Shown here piece after piece: positions 1 to 12,129 of a DNA stretch of 64,000 nt (its first letter is position 1; the number at the start of each line of letters is the position of its first letter). Below the pieces are notes generated by a model. That model saw only the letters and a list, made by a program, of their open reading frames with translations. It was not told where the DNA came from and did no database searches. The DNA lies in contig WEDG01006595.1 in NCBI GenBank assembly GCA_017591395.1, positions 62,001 to 126,000 of the forward strand, written 5' to 3'. The translations under genes were made by a program, and so were the position numbers. The DNA is from Schistocephalus solidus (lineage: Eukaryota; Platyhelminthes; Cestoda; Diphyllobothriidea; Diphyllobothriidae).

Positions 1-159
1 AGTGCTGTTCTACTCCACCTACTGTTACTTCTGTTCTAACGGCAGTTTTGGGTTCTGAGGACATGCCGTTACAATCCGGTGACACTTTCGCTACAGTTGT
101 TTTTAGTTAAAGGTATTGCTACTGATTTTCATGCCTATGCCTTGGCATTGCTTTTAGGG

Positions 160-352
160 CTTCAGCGTGTCGACACGGGAATAGGAAAGTCCGGGCTACA
201 TAAAGAAGTGGCCTTGCGCTAAATTCCAGGAAGGGAAACTATTCTCCGAACGTTACTCCTAACCTTGATTTCCTTGGAATGTAATGATAACTACCTATAT
301 TGCAGGCGAACCCTGTTCCCTGCCGCAGGGGAGGGTGGGGGGCGGCGGGGGG
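160..352. repeat. Family B foldback repeat, copy 1 (degenerate)
   Basis: The left end reads cgacacgggaataggaaa near 168-186, and the phrase 'gcgctaaattccagg' follows near 216-230. The right side carries 'ccctgttccctgccgcagg', which resembles the inverted end. These are the landmarks of the foldback family best seen at 37.66-38.10 kb. The telomere-like core is reduced to 'actcctaacctt'. Boundaries are approximate. Confidence 0.55.
328..352 (+). other. G-quadruplex-type G-run
   Basis: Four G runs of three or more are separated by one- to four-base spacers within 25 bases (GGGG-A-GGG-T-GGGGGG-CGGC-GGGGGG). This satisfies the usual G3+N1-7 pattern. It lies at the right edge of family B copy 1. 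Folding is predicted from the pattern only. Confidence 0.6.
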
Positions 353-360
353 AGTGGACT

Positions 361-1689
361 TCAAAGTAGTGGATTTGGGACTTACTAAAATTAATTAAAT
401 TCTACGCCAGATAGCATAGCTCCTACATTAGAGTCAGATGGTTTGACAGAAACAAATTTCGCCTTGTGGAAATCAAAAGGTTAATGTACAGTATGCAAAA
501 AGCCGTGAAAAACTGTTTGCTTTCGTGAAACGAGCATGCTGTAATACTGCGAGATCTTTAACAAATTATGAATCAGTGAGCGGCCTACGTACAGCATATT
601 CAGCGCTTTTAAATACTAACTCTATGAATCCTTGTATTCGACGAAAATTCGGTGAACCGTTGCTAGTAAATATGGTCTTGTTTGCGGCCGAACAGTAAAT
701 TACTGGAATGAAATTTGCACCTAGAGCTTGTACCTGGAGTTTGCTTTTAAACAATGGCTGGAAAACTTCCCCTTCGACTTTGCATGCGTACCCTACCAGG
801 TTACTGTCATAAGTAAATATTTCGCAGTAAATTTAGATCCGGTTTCATGTGTTTATCGAAATCTTTAAAATAAGATAGTTTTGAAAGCATTTACCGAAGT
901 ATTGAGCTTTTGGATATTCCTTCTAACGGTGGTGGCCTTTTGAATTATATTTGTAGATTTACCCAAACTGGAAAGCTATTTGCGGAGAAAAATTAACGTC
1001 CATAAAAAAAGTCCACAATGCTATTCCTTATACTTGCCTTCACCTGAGCTTCCTTGAATAAAGATCTAAATTTCCGATTCCAGAAGGGATTTATTTGAAT
1101 TATTTCTTGTGTATATTAATGCTATTTTATAGCACAATGGTCGAAAATCATGGACTTTGTTCTGTGGTATTAAATAGAATAGGAAATTTTTTGAATGTCT
1201 AAAAATCTCCGATTTCGCCCAAATCCTGCCTTTTTTCCTTCAATTTATAAGATTGAACAAGAAGTGTTCTTTATTAAAAGGCTTTCCGAGCCTCCAACCA
1301 AACCAAAATAACAAGACCAAATGTATGCCAAACTACGCACTCAAATTCTGATCGCAAGCTGCATGACTTAGGTCACCTGCTATATGTCTTTAATTAAGTG
1401 ATTTACTGGAATTATGTTCCCTGCTCACGGGGAAACTCAGCATCTGCGGAGCAATAGCAAAATAATTGAAGCTCTCTTAGATATAGGTTCATAAAGTCTA
1501 AGCGTCAGGATAAGCGCGATCCAAAAAGCGGTAGCATGCCTCTTTGCCTATCCCCTGGCTAAACGCGACCTCCAGGGATGACGGATATTGAAACAGACTT
1601 CGGCGAAGGCTAAACACATAGAAAACAGTGTCAGAGGTCGACAAAGCAGTGGTAATACCTTTAGTTGTCCTGACATCGCCTCTACATTG
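361..1689. other. No gene recognised
   Basis: AT-leaning sequence with no open frame over about 75 codons, no recognised protein motif and no repeat landmark that I could match elsewhere in the window. Confidence 0.6.
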
Positions 1690-1800
1690 GGGTAATCGGG
1701 AGCTGCGCTGAACCAACGCGGGTTAGAGTAAATATGGACCCCTACCAACTGCCACAGATTTGGGAGGTGCGATGCACCCCTAGGCACAGACTCACGCTGC
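1690..1800 (-). repeat. Family A-associated fragment
   Basis: On the minus strand this carries 'cccgcgttggttcagcgca', matching 'ccgcgttggtccagcgca' at about 56,985 and a further version at about 57,658. Both of those lie downstream of family A copies in the same relative orientation. It is therefore probably the far 3' side of the family A unit whose body lies at 1,945-2,368, or an associated repeat. Confidence 0.45.
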
Positions 1801-1944
1801 GCCAGCCATTTTACACAACAACTGCTTCAGGTAACTGACCGGCTCAGACAATGGACTGGTGCCTGGGCTAGAGAAGAAAGAAAGCGAGAGATCGATTCCA
1901 TGGATCCCCCCAGCGCATATTCCACATAAAAAATAATTTGAGGC

Positions 1945-2368
1945 ACTTCTAACCTATCACGGTGTGCTAAAAACCGTGACTTTTGAAGGTTGCTGACTGA
2001 CAGGATAACCAGGTCATCCTCCCTTGACGAGGGAGAGGGAGACTGCAATGGCTCCTTCTTATTGAGACATTTATGGCACTCCCACGCACTAAGGACGCGA
2101 GCCGCCCCATTCTGTTTGTGTTAAAACTGGTCATCGTGTGCCGAAGAGGCATGTGTGCGTGGCACGCATAGACCGGCTCTTTAGGTTTGGTAATCGGTCT
2201 TCTTGACTCTGACTTGAAACGGAGCTTATGTGTGTGAGGTAGCAGAGAGTGCGGTAAATGCTGCGCTATCACTATAAAATAATTCACGCGCAATTCACCG
2301 TCGCTTTGCCCACCCACTCTGCTGTAGTGCACACGGGGAACATCATTGTTCGTGATAGCTGAACTTTT
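1945..2368 (-). repeat. Family A dispersed repeat, copy 1
   Basis: Read on minus this has the family order: a 5' block ending 'gatgttcc', the phrase 'gacggtgaattgcgcgtga', 'taccgcactctctg', 'gtcaagaagacc', 'gaaggagccattgca', then a 3' hairpin (CACGG 1958-1962 paired with CCGTG 1974-1978). Copy 6 at 11.31-11.89 kb has the same order and the same terminal hairpin. There is no coding potential. The family is non-autonomous and its mobilising enzyme is unknown. Confidence 0.75.
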
Positions 2369-3019
2369 AATTATCCTGGAAGTAGCGATTGCTCGATCTT
2401 ACCTTAGGATCTAAATTCTCGTTCTGCTTTTGCCTTGCAACTCCACCTTCACACCCTTGCAGGGTTGGTATTTCAACAAGCAGTAATAAAGAGTGAATAC
2501 CAGCAAACACATTAAAGATTGGAAATGCAATTTCTGGCCTTTTTGTCGTATTCAGTCAGTCATATCAAGGCTTCAGCATTGAATGACCTCGGGCTCGAGC
2601 TCGGACACTAGTGATGCCTTAAAGCTCTCCACTGATTGGACAACTGGACATCCTATTGAAAGGCCACAAAACGAATTAATGCGATGGTGGATTTGTCGTA
2701 CCGTATGGTAAGGCTTTTCCGTCACATCAATCATAAGAATTGGGGATCCAACCATCGGTAGGACACATCTAGGAGCGCAGCTTTACGATATCAGTAAAAT
2801 TCCTCCTGAGGATCCACTGCCTACAGTATTCGATCCATTATACGACGCCAACGTGAACTGCCGCGTCGTAAATTTTACCGGTAGGTCAGGTGTTAAGTAG
2901 CTATATGTGAGTAAACTTCGTTTTTCCTGGAGGGCTATGTGCACTCCAAAAAACTCGTGCATACAAATGCCAACATTGCTCAACTTCCTCGCCCATGCTA
3001 TTTAATCTGCCTATTTAGC
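2369..3019. other. No gene recognised
   Basis: Only short open frames (66 codons or fewer) are present, with no recognised domain. I saw no repeat landmark. Confidence 0.55.
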
Positions 3020-3206
3020 TAATGTTCAGTCTTCTTGTCTCCGCCTTGACACTGTACCCAGGTGGGGGAGTGGAAGAGAGAGAGTGTGGCAGATGCAGCG
3101 CAAGCCTGCTCTCACTATAATCCAACGTAAGTCACCGTCCCTGCACCACCCTGCTCTGGAGCATACGGTGGACATCGTCGAAACCGACGGTCGAACCTTC
3201 GTGGTG
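3020..3206 (-). repeat. Family A dispersed repeat, copy 2 (5' part)
   Basis: On minus it begins 'ggttcgaccgtcggtttcg', then 'gatgtccaccgtatgctcc', 'gcagggacggtgactta', 'tagtgagagcaggcttgcg', 'cactctctctcttccac', 'cccacctgggtacagtgtc', and stops at 'aagaagac'. The downstream half of the family, including the 3' hairpin, is absent, so this is a 3'-truncated copy. Confidence 0.8.
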
Positions 3207-3210
3207 GCCT

Positions 3211-3774
3211 GAGCTCGGCACAAGACTAGTGCAAATTTTAGGAACTATGACATCTATTCCTAGAAGAGGTACGACAAATCCACTAGATATGACGCTGCCA
3301 CACTTCTGTGGCGCTGACGTACGTGACATAGAGACTTGTATTTTTTCGCATTTCCCATACAGCTAACATGCAGAAATGACAATACTTGCTGTTTTTCTCC
3401 AAACAGGACTCGTACGAAGTTGAAAAGAAGAAGCCATACGACCTGCTTTTTCGTCCAGCAAAACAATCAGTATTGGGGCGTGTTGAAGAGTACGCACCAG
3501 TAAAACTGTCGCGTCCGAGTATATCGGTGGCACTTCCGCGAGTATTTCGTCTGTCCTGTACTTTGTCTTCTTGTGCTCCCTAAACGTGGTAGATGCGCTG
3601 GACCAGCATGGGGGCCAAATTAGGGTGCGACAGGCGTTACTTCGGTTGAGCTGCCATCATAAATACCGAAAACGGGCGGAGGACATACCCAACATGGGCA
3701 CGCATACATGCAGGTTCATGCTCCACCCCGTTCTCACACACCGTGAGAGATGATTCATCTGCGTGCATCCCCGC
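3211..3774. other. No gene recognised
   Basis: Unique sequence between two family A copies. Two short open frames (65 and 60 codons, plus strand) show no recognisable motif. Confidence 0.55.
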
Positions 3775-3956
3775 CTCCGGTCTTCTTGACAATGTCTCGA
3801 TACCAAGCGCAGGCGGGTAAGGGAAGAGAGAGTACAGTAGATGCTGTGCAGGTCTACTATAAATAAAAACTAATTCACGCTCAAGTCACCGTCCATGCAC
3901 CACTCTTCTGTGGATCATACGGTTGACATCGTCGGATTACGACGGTTGAACTGACA
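3775..3956 (-). repeat. Family A dispersed repeat, copy 3 (5' part)
   Basis: Same landmarks as copy 2: on minus 'agttcaaccgtcgtaatcc', 'caccgtatgatcc', 'ggacggtgacttgagcgtg', 'tatagtagacctgcacagc', 'tactgtactctctc', ending at 'gtcaagaagaccgg'. It is truncated at nearly the same point as copy 2 (the 'aagaagac' phrase), 570 bp away and in the same orientation. Confidence 0.78.
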
Positions 3957-3959
3957 TTG

Positions 3960-6480
3960 TTTTCTAATCATCTGCGTTGTCAATTATGGTAGCATCTCCT
4001 TTTCATCAGTCATCGAGATAGCTATTCAACAATACGATATAAAAGCCATCAGAAGAACTCAGAAGGCAACGAAAAAGTTTGTTCGTGAAACTTATGGAAA
4101 AGCTTTCCTCTTTCACAGTATTGTGTGCTAAGATTCCACAAAACATGTCAAGCAGTAACTTCCCAGGGAAGGGAAGGTTTAGCCGCGCCTTGGCTATCCT
4201 AAGCACGAAAAACACAAGCCTAACTCCTCAAAACTAGCCCATAAACAAAATATTCTGCTACGGTTTAGTTTGCTATCCGCAAAACCGGCTTAACGATCAA
4301 CATGTTTGCTCCCAGTAATAAATCCGCCAATATTAATTTAAGCGCAGGTTGTTTTGAGTATTTCCAGCAGCGTGTTCAGCAACCAACTTGACACCTATTG
4401 ATATGGAAGCCAAATGACAGAGAAACTTTGCAAAAATCGACTACTATTCTGTGGACAAACTTTGTACATGTGCGGTGATAGACGGCCGTTCACTCTCTCG
4501 CCTCGAGACCGACAGCTCTCCTGAGGGCGCAAGTGTGCCCACGCCTGTGGCGTTCCCTATTTCGCTCCTCACCAAAAGCGCGAAACAAATAGGTTGCCTT
4601 ACTTCCAATGTACGACAAGAGACTAGAAGCGTTGAGCCATGTCCTCTGCCTGCTCTCGTCTGTCCTTATCATGCGCTAGTGTTAGGAGGAAATAGGTTGT
4701 TCCATTCAATTACCGCAAAATGTTCTGCTAGCGCTGGGAAGGGCTATAAGCCAACCGTGAAGTTCTACAGATAAAAATTTCTTGTGGGTGTATGAGTACT
4801 CTCAAAACCGCTCTTGTCCATGACTTCGAATTCATACGCATGTATTCAGTTCACCTAGCTGAAAACTATTACCTTCAAGGATTACTTCAGCTCCATTTAA
4901 AAGATCGCCTCTTGGCTCTGGAACCCCATGGCCAATGGGGGGAGGCTCCTGTCACTGATGCAGTAAAAGTTAGCTGGCTCAGTTGATTTGACAACACATT
5001 ATGTCGGCCTGAAGAACGCTCCCTCGCGATGTCCTCTCCACCACTGTGATGGCCAGCTGCAATTCGACTAGTTATAAGTGGGTCAGATGTTAAGTGTAGG
5101 ATGCAACACTGACATAACAAGGACTTTGGGGATTCCAGTCGGTGATCGCAGGGTATTGGCGGCATGGACTCACCGACTAATGCAAACTGCACCCGAACCA
5201 GTATCACTTTGGTACGCCATCAGAAACAGAATCCATCACCTCGTGAAAATGTTTTTGTGATACTTTATTTATGAAGGTACCAATTAGTTTTTTTGTCATC
5301 TTTTAGAGGATTTAGAAATGGTCTTGATGACCTTGACCAGTCTCGGTATAAAGATCCATACCCAGGCCAGGAAATATTGCCTGTAGAAGCGAAAAACCCT
5401 TCAGTTAATTTATCCTTGACTTTTGTTTTGTTCGTATAAAGCAGTAAACTATTTAAGCCATTTAAGCACGGCAAAGCTTAAACAAGCTACATTTGGAGTA
5501 GCTTGCTATCTGGTGGTTCTGATGGGTTTTAGTAAAACATAGTCAAAGTTCACTTCCATCCACTTCGAAGCCGGTGTATCATGGTCGTCCAAGATGACCT
5601 AAACTATGTTAAACGGAACTGCTCCTTTCGTTTTATTAACTGATTTCTTAACAGCAGCATATGTTTCTGCTTTTCCGGCTGCCTAGCGTTACCTTTATCA
5701 CACTGCTTCTGACCCTTAAGTTGTTATGCTTCGCAAAATCGGCTAGCATATAAGACCATAAATCAATGCTTTCGAAACATTTTCCAAGGTAAGTGGAATC
5801 CAGTTCCCCATTAGAGGTTGTCAACCGCCTTACCTGAAGCTATATCTTAGATTCTCTGTAGTAATGAGCCAGAAGCGATTTCCGTGACCATGCTTAGGAA
5901 GCAGTTAGAAATTATTGTTCAACATTGAACTGACTGTAAAACCGAAATAAACAAACCGTGAAATGCGTAAGACCAGGGAAGGGCTTTGAGGGCCTTTGAA
6001 GATGCACGTAATTTCTCTAAATCTTTTTCCAATTTCTAACTCAGACTCCAAGACGAGGTAAAAGGCTCTGCGCCTCTGCTACACTAAACTGGTGCAGAAC
6101 ACTGGGATGAGAGCACCACTGTCCTCGTGATCGTTTGAGTCGTCGCCATGACCTCAAGATAGTAGGCACACCATGCGTGTTGCTGCCTCGCCCCCACCTG
6201 TCGGAGTTTCTCAGGTGGAAAAGCCCTAGTGACGTGTTTTAGCTGGTTGAGGTCTCAGCATCACCATAGCAGCACATACAAGTCCTATGGGCTTTCTAGC
6301 TCTCGGACGTGTCAGGTGACCCTGTTCTAGAGGCTAAAACCTCAACCGGTAGAATTGTGGCAAAAGAATCACACAGTGTAAGCTTCCACCTTTTTTGTCA
6401 GCGACCTCTCCCAAGTCTTACTAATGGAACCAGAATTTTCAGTTTCTACCGGTCATGGTTACATAAGAATTGGTAGTGCT
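3960..6480. other. No gene recognised
   Basis: About 2.5 kb without a supportable gene. The longest open frames are 107 codons (4451-4774, plus) and 106 codons (4887-5207, minus). Neither contains a domain I recognise, and a gene cannot be argued from length alone. Confidence 0.5.
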
Positions 6481-6484
6481 CGCT

Positions 6485-6712
6485 TATATAGCCCCCGGCA
6501 TGAGATGGAAACAGGGAACGCCCGTACTACAGGCGACATTTTGCTAAATTTTTAGGGAACTCAGGTTTAAGTTTAAGGGTAGGACTAAAGCTGAAGTTTT
6601 GGTTGGGGTCAGGATACAGAATTAGGTACTTTACTGGAATTTAGCGCAAAGCCATCTGCATTACTAGGGCGTTCCTATTCTCTTGTCCTGCTAGGGGCGG
6701 GTGGGGGGTGTA
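6485..6712. repeat. Family B foldback repeat, copy 2
   Basis: The left end reads 'tatatagcccccggcatgag' and the right end 'ttctcttgtcctgctagggg'. The reverse complement of the right end resembles the left ends of other copies (CCCC..GCAGGACA..GAATAGGAACGCCC). Between them lie TTAGGG-like words ('tttaagggtaggac'), 'ggaatttagcgcaaag' and 'gcgttcctattc'. No coding potential. Confidence 0.65.
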
Positions 6713-6720
6713 TAATTGAT

Positions 6721-7224
6721 TCCGATCAATGGATATGCGTTTTTTAATATGCATGGCAGAAAAAACTGAGACATTTTTGTTTTAAATAAGTGACATTATT
6801 TTGGATCGAAATTCGCTTCAAGCAATCAAAAATTTCAATTGAAACAATCTCACTGTTTTGTCTCTCACTTGCATAATGCTACAGTATACTCATTAAAATT
6901 GGCTTAGAAGCAACAAAAACTTCTTTTGTAATCACCCTTTAAATCTTCCTATTGTTCGGATTACATTTTGATAGCGTTCAGACGTCAAGGCAAAGGCTAA
7001 CCAAAGCGAGTTTATACTCAATACCGCATTACTACTTCGAGGATTAATTTTACGAAGAAAAACGTGCAAGGCATAACAAATTAGTCAGTCTTATAGGAGA
7101 AAATGTCTAGTTTTATAATTGATGGAAATTTGATGGAGTGACTGACACGCATTCTCAGTCCAGGATTGTATGCATTGACTATGCTCATCACTTGTATTCT
7201 AGCTGAAGGTAATCAGCCCGTTTC
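6721..7224. other. No gene recognised
   Basis: AT-rich sequence without open frames worth noting or repeat landmarks. Confidence 0.55.
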
Positions 7225-7306
7225 ATAGTCAGCATCCCTGCACCGTCATGCTGTGGGAGCACATGGTGGACATCGCTGAAACTACGACGGTCGAAATGTC
7301 CAAAAT
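7225..7306 (-). repeat. Family A dispersed repeat, copy 4 (5' end only)
   Basis: On minus: 'tcgaccgtcgtagtttcag', 'cgatgtccaccatgtgctcc', then 'tgcagggatgctgac'. Similarity stops after about 80 bases, so only the 5' tip of the family remains. Confidence 0.65.
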
Positions 7307-7828
7307 AAGGGATTTTGGACGCAGCCTTTTACCAAAACGTCCTTGTGCAATCCCCTGAAACACGATTTTGTACTGCTAACGCTTGACAGTATATAAACTC
7401 ATCTCATTTCTCTGTCCAATTCCGACATCATGTCCGTCAGGCTTACATCGTCGGAGTCTATGGTGTGATCGACTGAGGGCTTTCGGATAAATGCTCCGAT
7501 GTGCCGTAAGGGTTTCTTCGCTACTGCGTCGGCATTTTTCTCTCGCTCCCCCCTCCCATGCACCAGTGGCTTTCGCAGTCATTGTGTGTTTCGCGTCCGC
7601 TTTAACTTAAAGTCCCCGCCTTCCGCGTTCCACGCACACGTGCTGACCCTCTTTTTCAATGGTTAATCTACAGGACACATTGAATTTACATATTCATCTT
7701 TTTGCAGATAACTTTTTTCCAATCTCGCTTACACGGATACATAACATGGCTTGCATGCTACCTGGGTGATGTGAGATGTGTTGCTGATGACTATCGGGTA
7801 TACGCATTTCATCAAGTAGATATATATA
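7307..7828. other. No gene recognised
   Basis: A 68-codon minus-strand frame (7376-7582) has no recognised motif. A short TA run at about 7820-7828 directly precedes the MITE. Confidence 0.55.
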
Positions 7829-8795
7829 CACAGATTCACAAGCTCATGAAATAGCAACCAAAATTCTAAAATGTGTTTTAGTTTTGAACATATTACTTAA
7901 GTAGGGTTCTCATATTGATAAGTATGCAGCCTAATCTCAAGAAATTCCAGTCACGGTAGGATGCCTACTTTTGAACGAACTTCTTTCTGAAAGCCAGCAA
8001 AATATATGCCCTGTAAAAATGGCTACTTGAGTAGTATGTATTTTCTCATTGATTTTAGATGACCTAATAAACTCAGATGTATTGTATAGAAAACATGCAC
8101 AAAAATATTCTTTCTTATACTCACTTGGTAGGAAATGAAACCTTCAAATTTTATGCTCAAAGGGTATCTTTCGGCCTTAAAAAGTTTATAATTATGAGAT
8201 TTTTTTAAGACCGTGAAAAGTTCATTCGTAATACATCGTATCCGTTAATTTATTAGTGTTGTTTATAAAGTGTACAAATTATCTAAATCCATTGTAAAGT
8301 GTTATGAGAGCTATGTGCCTTCTTTCTCACAGTGTAGAGAAATGATTGATTTTCCTTAGCTAGAATGTAGTTTGTAAACCTTGAATTCAAGTATACCGGC
8401 CGGTAGGGTTCAAAATTATTCACCAATTTAGAAACTTTCGTAAAACCAAAAGATGCTCTTTCTTTAAGCATAAAAGTTGAAGGTGAAATTTTCTATTAAA
8501 CGAGTACAAGAAATTATATTTTTTGCATGCTTTCCATGTAATATATTTCAATTTATTATGGCACCTAAAATCAATGAGAAAAACTGCATACTACTTAAGT
8601 AGCCATTTTTTACAGGTTATGGTTTTGCTGGCGGTTAGAAGGAAGCCTGTTCAAAAGCCAACATCCTCACGTGGCTGTAATATCTTAAGACTAAGCTACA
8701 TGATAATCAATATGAGAACCCTACTTAAGTAATTTGTTTGAAATGAAAAATCTTCAGAATTTCAGTTGACGTTTCATGACATAGGGAATCTACTG
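7829..8795. mobile_element. Tc1/mariner-like MITE, copy 1
   Basis: About 967 bp bounded by long inverted repeats: the left arm (7829 to about 8165) is the imperfect reverse complement of the right arm (about 8460-8795). Matching words include 'acttaagtagggttctcat', 'ggctacttgagtag' against 'ggctacttaagtag', and 'tctcattgattttag'. The right end is ...ACTG followed by TA (8796-8797), and the left flank is TA (7827-7828). CAGT ends with TA duplications are the Tc1/mariner signature. There is no transposase frame, so it is non-autonomous. The centre carries 'taccggccggta', shared with copy 2. Confidence 0.85.
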
Positions 8796-8797
8796 TA

Positions 8798-9270
8798 TGC
8801 GTAGCCTATGCGTGGTTATATTTTTAGAGGGTGCAGACTTGGCCGGTTTTCTTAGAGTTTTATTGGGAGCACATGTGTTCGAATAGCTCCATGCAATGTC
8901 GTGATGTCCAGGGACTTTGTGGACAGTTTAAAGTATGATTGACGATTGTATGTCGGATCCCAGAAACTGCTTCTTCGGTGAAGATTTAATGTACATTCCA
9001 GCCAATAAGTGGTTCAAATGGGCGATCACGGTGAGAAAATGTCGGAAAGGCGCCTATATTGCTGGTGATGATGGGCAAGATCGGCAGGCAGATGTAAGCT
9101 GGGTGGGGTCGTATATTTTCTGTTGAATGTAAGTTTATCAGGTTAACGTTACTTTTAATATGCAATTATTCAACGTGACCAATTATTGCCCTGCATGTCA
9201 GAGGTAGAATTGGGATAGGTTGCCTCCTTGGCAATGCAACCTGTAAAGCATTTCGTGAAATGACATTTTG
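8798..9270. other. No gene recognised
   Basis: Unique sequence with a 63-codon plus frame (8935-9126) that I cannot assign. Confidence 0.5.
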
Positions 9271-9580
9271 AATGTCGATTTCGAAGATGTCTACCGTATG
9301 TTCCGCCGTAGGGTGGTACAGGGACGGTGACTTGCCCGTGGATTAGTAGACTTGCGCGGCAGCTACCGCACTCGCCGTTCCCTTACCTGCCTGTGCCCGG
9401 TCTCAAGCCAGAGTCAAGAAGACCCCAGATGGTTCGGGTGCAGGTGGCTGGCGCGGCCGGAGGTGCCCCAAGCGCGCCCCTACACCTGGCTCGAATCCTG
9501 TGGAGTAGGGAGTTTCCCAGAGGCCACATTAAGAAGGAGCCATTGCAGCACGACTCTAAGTCATTTCCACGTAAGCACCA
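9271..9580 (+). repeat. Family A dispersed repeat, copy 5
   Basis: Landmarks run in order on plus: 'cgaagatgtctaccgtatg', 'cagggacggtgacttgcc', 'cagctaccgcactcgcc', 'gagtcaagaagacc', 'gtggctggcgcggccggagg', 'ggccacattaagaaggagcc'. The 84- and 104-codon frames crossing it are chance frames in GC-rich repeat sequence. The 3' hairpin is not visible, so the 3' end is missing or degraded. Confidence 0.8.
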
Positions 9581-9659
9581 ACATCAGTTACCAAACACCA
9601 CGATAAAAGGGTTTTTATTCGCAGTTGCAAGAGGGAGTTGAAACACTGATTGTTGTCGG

Positions 9660-11309
9660 GAGATTGAATGGCTGCAGTCAGTCCTTCTCTACAGTTTTGA
9701 ATGCTGGTTTGTGCGCATGGATTAAAAGCCAAAAGTAAAGGTATTTGACCACAACTGGTTGATGACTATCCTTTGAGTTAGGCACACCAACTTCATCTGA
9801 AATGAGACGGTTCGCATTCGCTGTGATAACATCGTAAGGGTATCCCAGGCCATCCAGGAAAGACGACTGATCTAGTTTCGACACGTTCTTCATCGTACAC
9901 CTCACGATCAAAGTGTGCTACCCTTGATTTGGCCCCGTTACCGACTGGCAGGCGTCATAGAGGAGATCAAAGCAAAACCTGACTCGACATAGTTCATCAA
10001 GGCATAGGAGTGGTTTATGGTCCTTGGGTATCCGGTCTTCGTTGCTTGTAAAGAGAATAGGTTGAGCAGTCCCGGTCTGCTGCCGCAGATCGTCACGCGT
10101 GGAGAGGTGCAGTTCTTGACATGATCGAGGCCGGTTAGCTCAGGCATAAGCACAGTCGTAACAAGTACAAGTAAATACAAGGGCAGCAACGACAAAGACA
10201 AGCTTGAATGTTCTGGCAATTTCTGGGTCGTCTCAGTACCGGTGATCCTTGGAAAGCCCAACCACAGAGCGTGCGCAGACCATAGTCCTCCAAAGGTTGG
10301 GGAAACCGGTTAGGCCATGGCTCGCCAGGCTGCGATTACTTGGAGCCGGTTGGTGGATGGGCTCAAGGGTGGACATCTCCATATAGCTCTCCGGCCATCC
10401 CAGTCTACGGTTTCAGGATGGTGTCGGGCGGCGAAGATGGTAGCTAAGACCTTTTCAGAGATGTGGGTGAACATTCCCCAGCTTAAAATACGGCTTTAAC
10501 GTGAGGCCTTCTAAAAAAGCTAAGCGATTTTTTACACAGTTTTTCAGCCTTGTCGAGAAGTAATACTGTCAGGTTCTTTTAAGTATACGCTTGGTAGGAC
10601 GTGATGTGGGCGACGCGTATGAGGTGACGAAGGGGGGAACATACCTCATAGCTGAGATTCCCGTCAAATGGGGCTGGACGGCCGTGACTTTCCACATCAT
10701 CTGCTGCGGCCTGAACAAGTCACCTTCAGCGAACCGTTTAATTGGGAAGAAAACGTAAAGTCGGTCCCAAGTATCAATTTGATTCCTGATCACTGTTACT
10801 ACCATCGCCTACTCATAACCTCCAAGCCCTGTGCCGATAGGCCAGAGACGAACGAAAAACCTGGTGGTCCCGCTGGCCGCAGGTACATGTCTAAAGCCAA
10901 TAATGTAAGCTACTTCGAGCAGAGAACCAAAGCGGTCGGAACAAGTTTGATTAATTTGCGCCAAAACTCACGAAACAGTTACAGAAGTGTATCGACAAGT
11001 TTGCAAATGGAAAATATAACATGGAGGGTGGTTGTAAACGGCATAATTGGGCAACATTGTCTGTGGACGATCCTTAGACGATATACTTCTTGCTTTTAAT
11101 TAATCACCTTTTTATACACCAAAGCAAGTTACATTCGGTAAAGGATTCCACTTATTTAGTGGATGTATTATAAACTTCAAAAAAAATTATAGCCATATTT
11201 TGCAGGAAATTACGTGTCCTAAAAGGAAATGTCTGATAGAGTAAATTATTTTAGATTTTAAAGTTTACTATAATAATTTTTTTGAGAAATCGGTGAGTCA
11301 AGGAATCGA
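9660..11309. other. No gene recognised; longest frame 143 codons
   Basis: About 1.65 kb of mixed composition. The plus frame 10668-11099 (143 codons) and the minus frame 9938-10261 (107 codons) have ordinary-looking residue mixtures, but no domain, signal or relative that I recognise. I do not call a gene. Confidence 0.45.
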
Positions 11310-11886
11310 ACACATCAGTTCTACCGTGGAGTTCGACTATGTCCACCGTATGGTTGAAAGCAGGCTAGAAGCAAGCGCGGTGATTTGAGCGTGAATTCGA
11401 TTAAAGTTAGAGTAGGCTTGCGCTAAATCTGCCACATTCTCTCCACATCCCTTGCCTGGGCTTGGTGTCATGATCAAGTCAAGAAGACCGGAGGCAGAAG
11501 AGGGCTACCTGGATGGTGCAGCCGAAGTTGCGCCTAGGCGTGCCGCCACACCTGACTCGGACTGGCAGTATGTGTTTTTTGGTGTGATCGGCAGCAAACC
11601 TACGAGTTTATAGGCAGCTCCATCATGGTCCTTGGGATGGGGACTGAAGGAGGGGTAATGGAGCAATCCTCGTCAGGTGAGTGTGCGACCTCTCAGAACC
11701 CAGCTGAGTGGGAGTGCCATAGAGGCCACATTAAGAAGGAGCCCTTGCAGCCTGACTCTCAGACCACCAGTCAGCCACTCCACACGAAACACGTTGAACT
11801 GACTGTGAGGTCTGAGTGTAATTGTCAGTTGGCAACCTTCCAACCCACGGTGCTTATCGCCCCGTGATATTCTGAAGCTCAGATCA
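11310..11886 (+). repeat. Family A dispersed repeat, copy 6 (longest)
   Basis: The most complete plus-strand copy: 'gttcgactatgtccaccgta', 'gtaggcttgcgctaaatctg', 'cacctgactcgg', 'gtcaagaagaccgga', 'gttgcgcctaggcgtgccgc', then 'gccatagaggccacattaag', 'gcagcctgactctcag', and a 3' hairpin (CACGG 11846-11850 with CCGTG 11862-11866). It holds an extra stretch near 11570-11690 relative to copy 5. No coding potential. Confidence 0.8.
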
Positions 11887-12129
11887 CACATTCAACAGAG
11901 GAGTCACATGGAGAAAGAGCCGAGGATCATACTTGCCGCTCAATCAGCTATGTAGACTAAGACCATGATTTTTGTGGTGTTGCGTGCGATCATGTGAGGT
12001 GCAGAGGCTGATGGGGAGGGATGCAGTGTTATGTTATAGCCGGCGGTGTTCTACTTCAGGTTTTCAGGGAGATGCATGTGACCTAACCGGTCCATGCGGT
12101 GTGTGAATGTGTGTGGGTAGTGCGGACTG

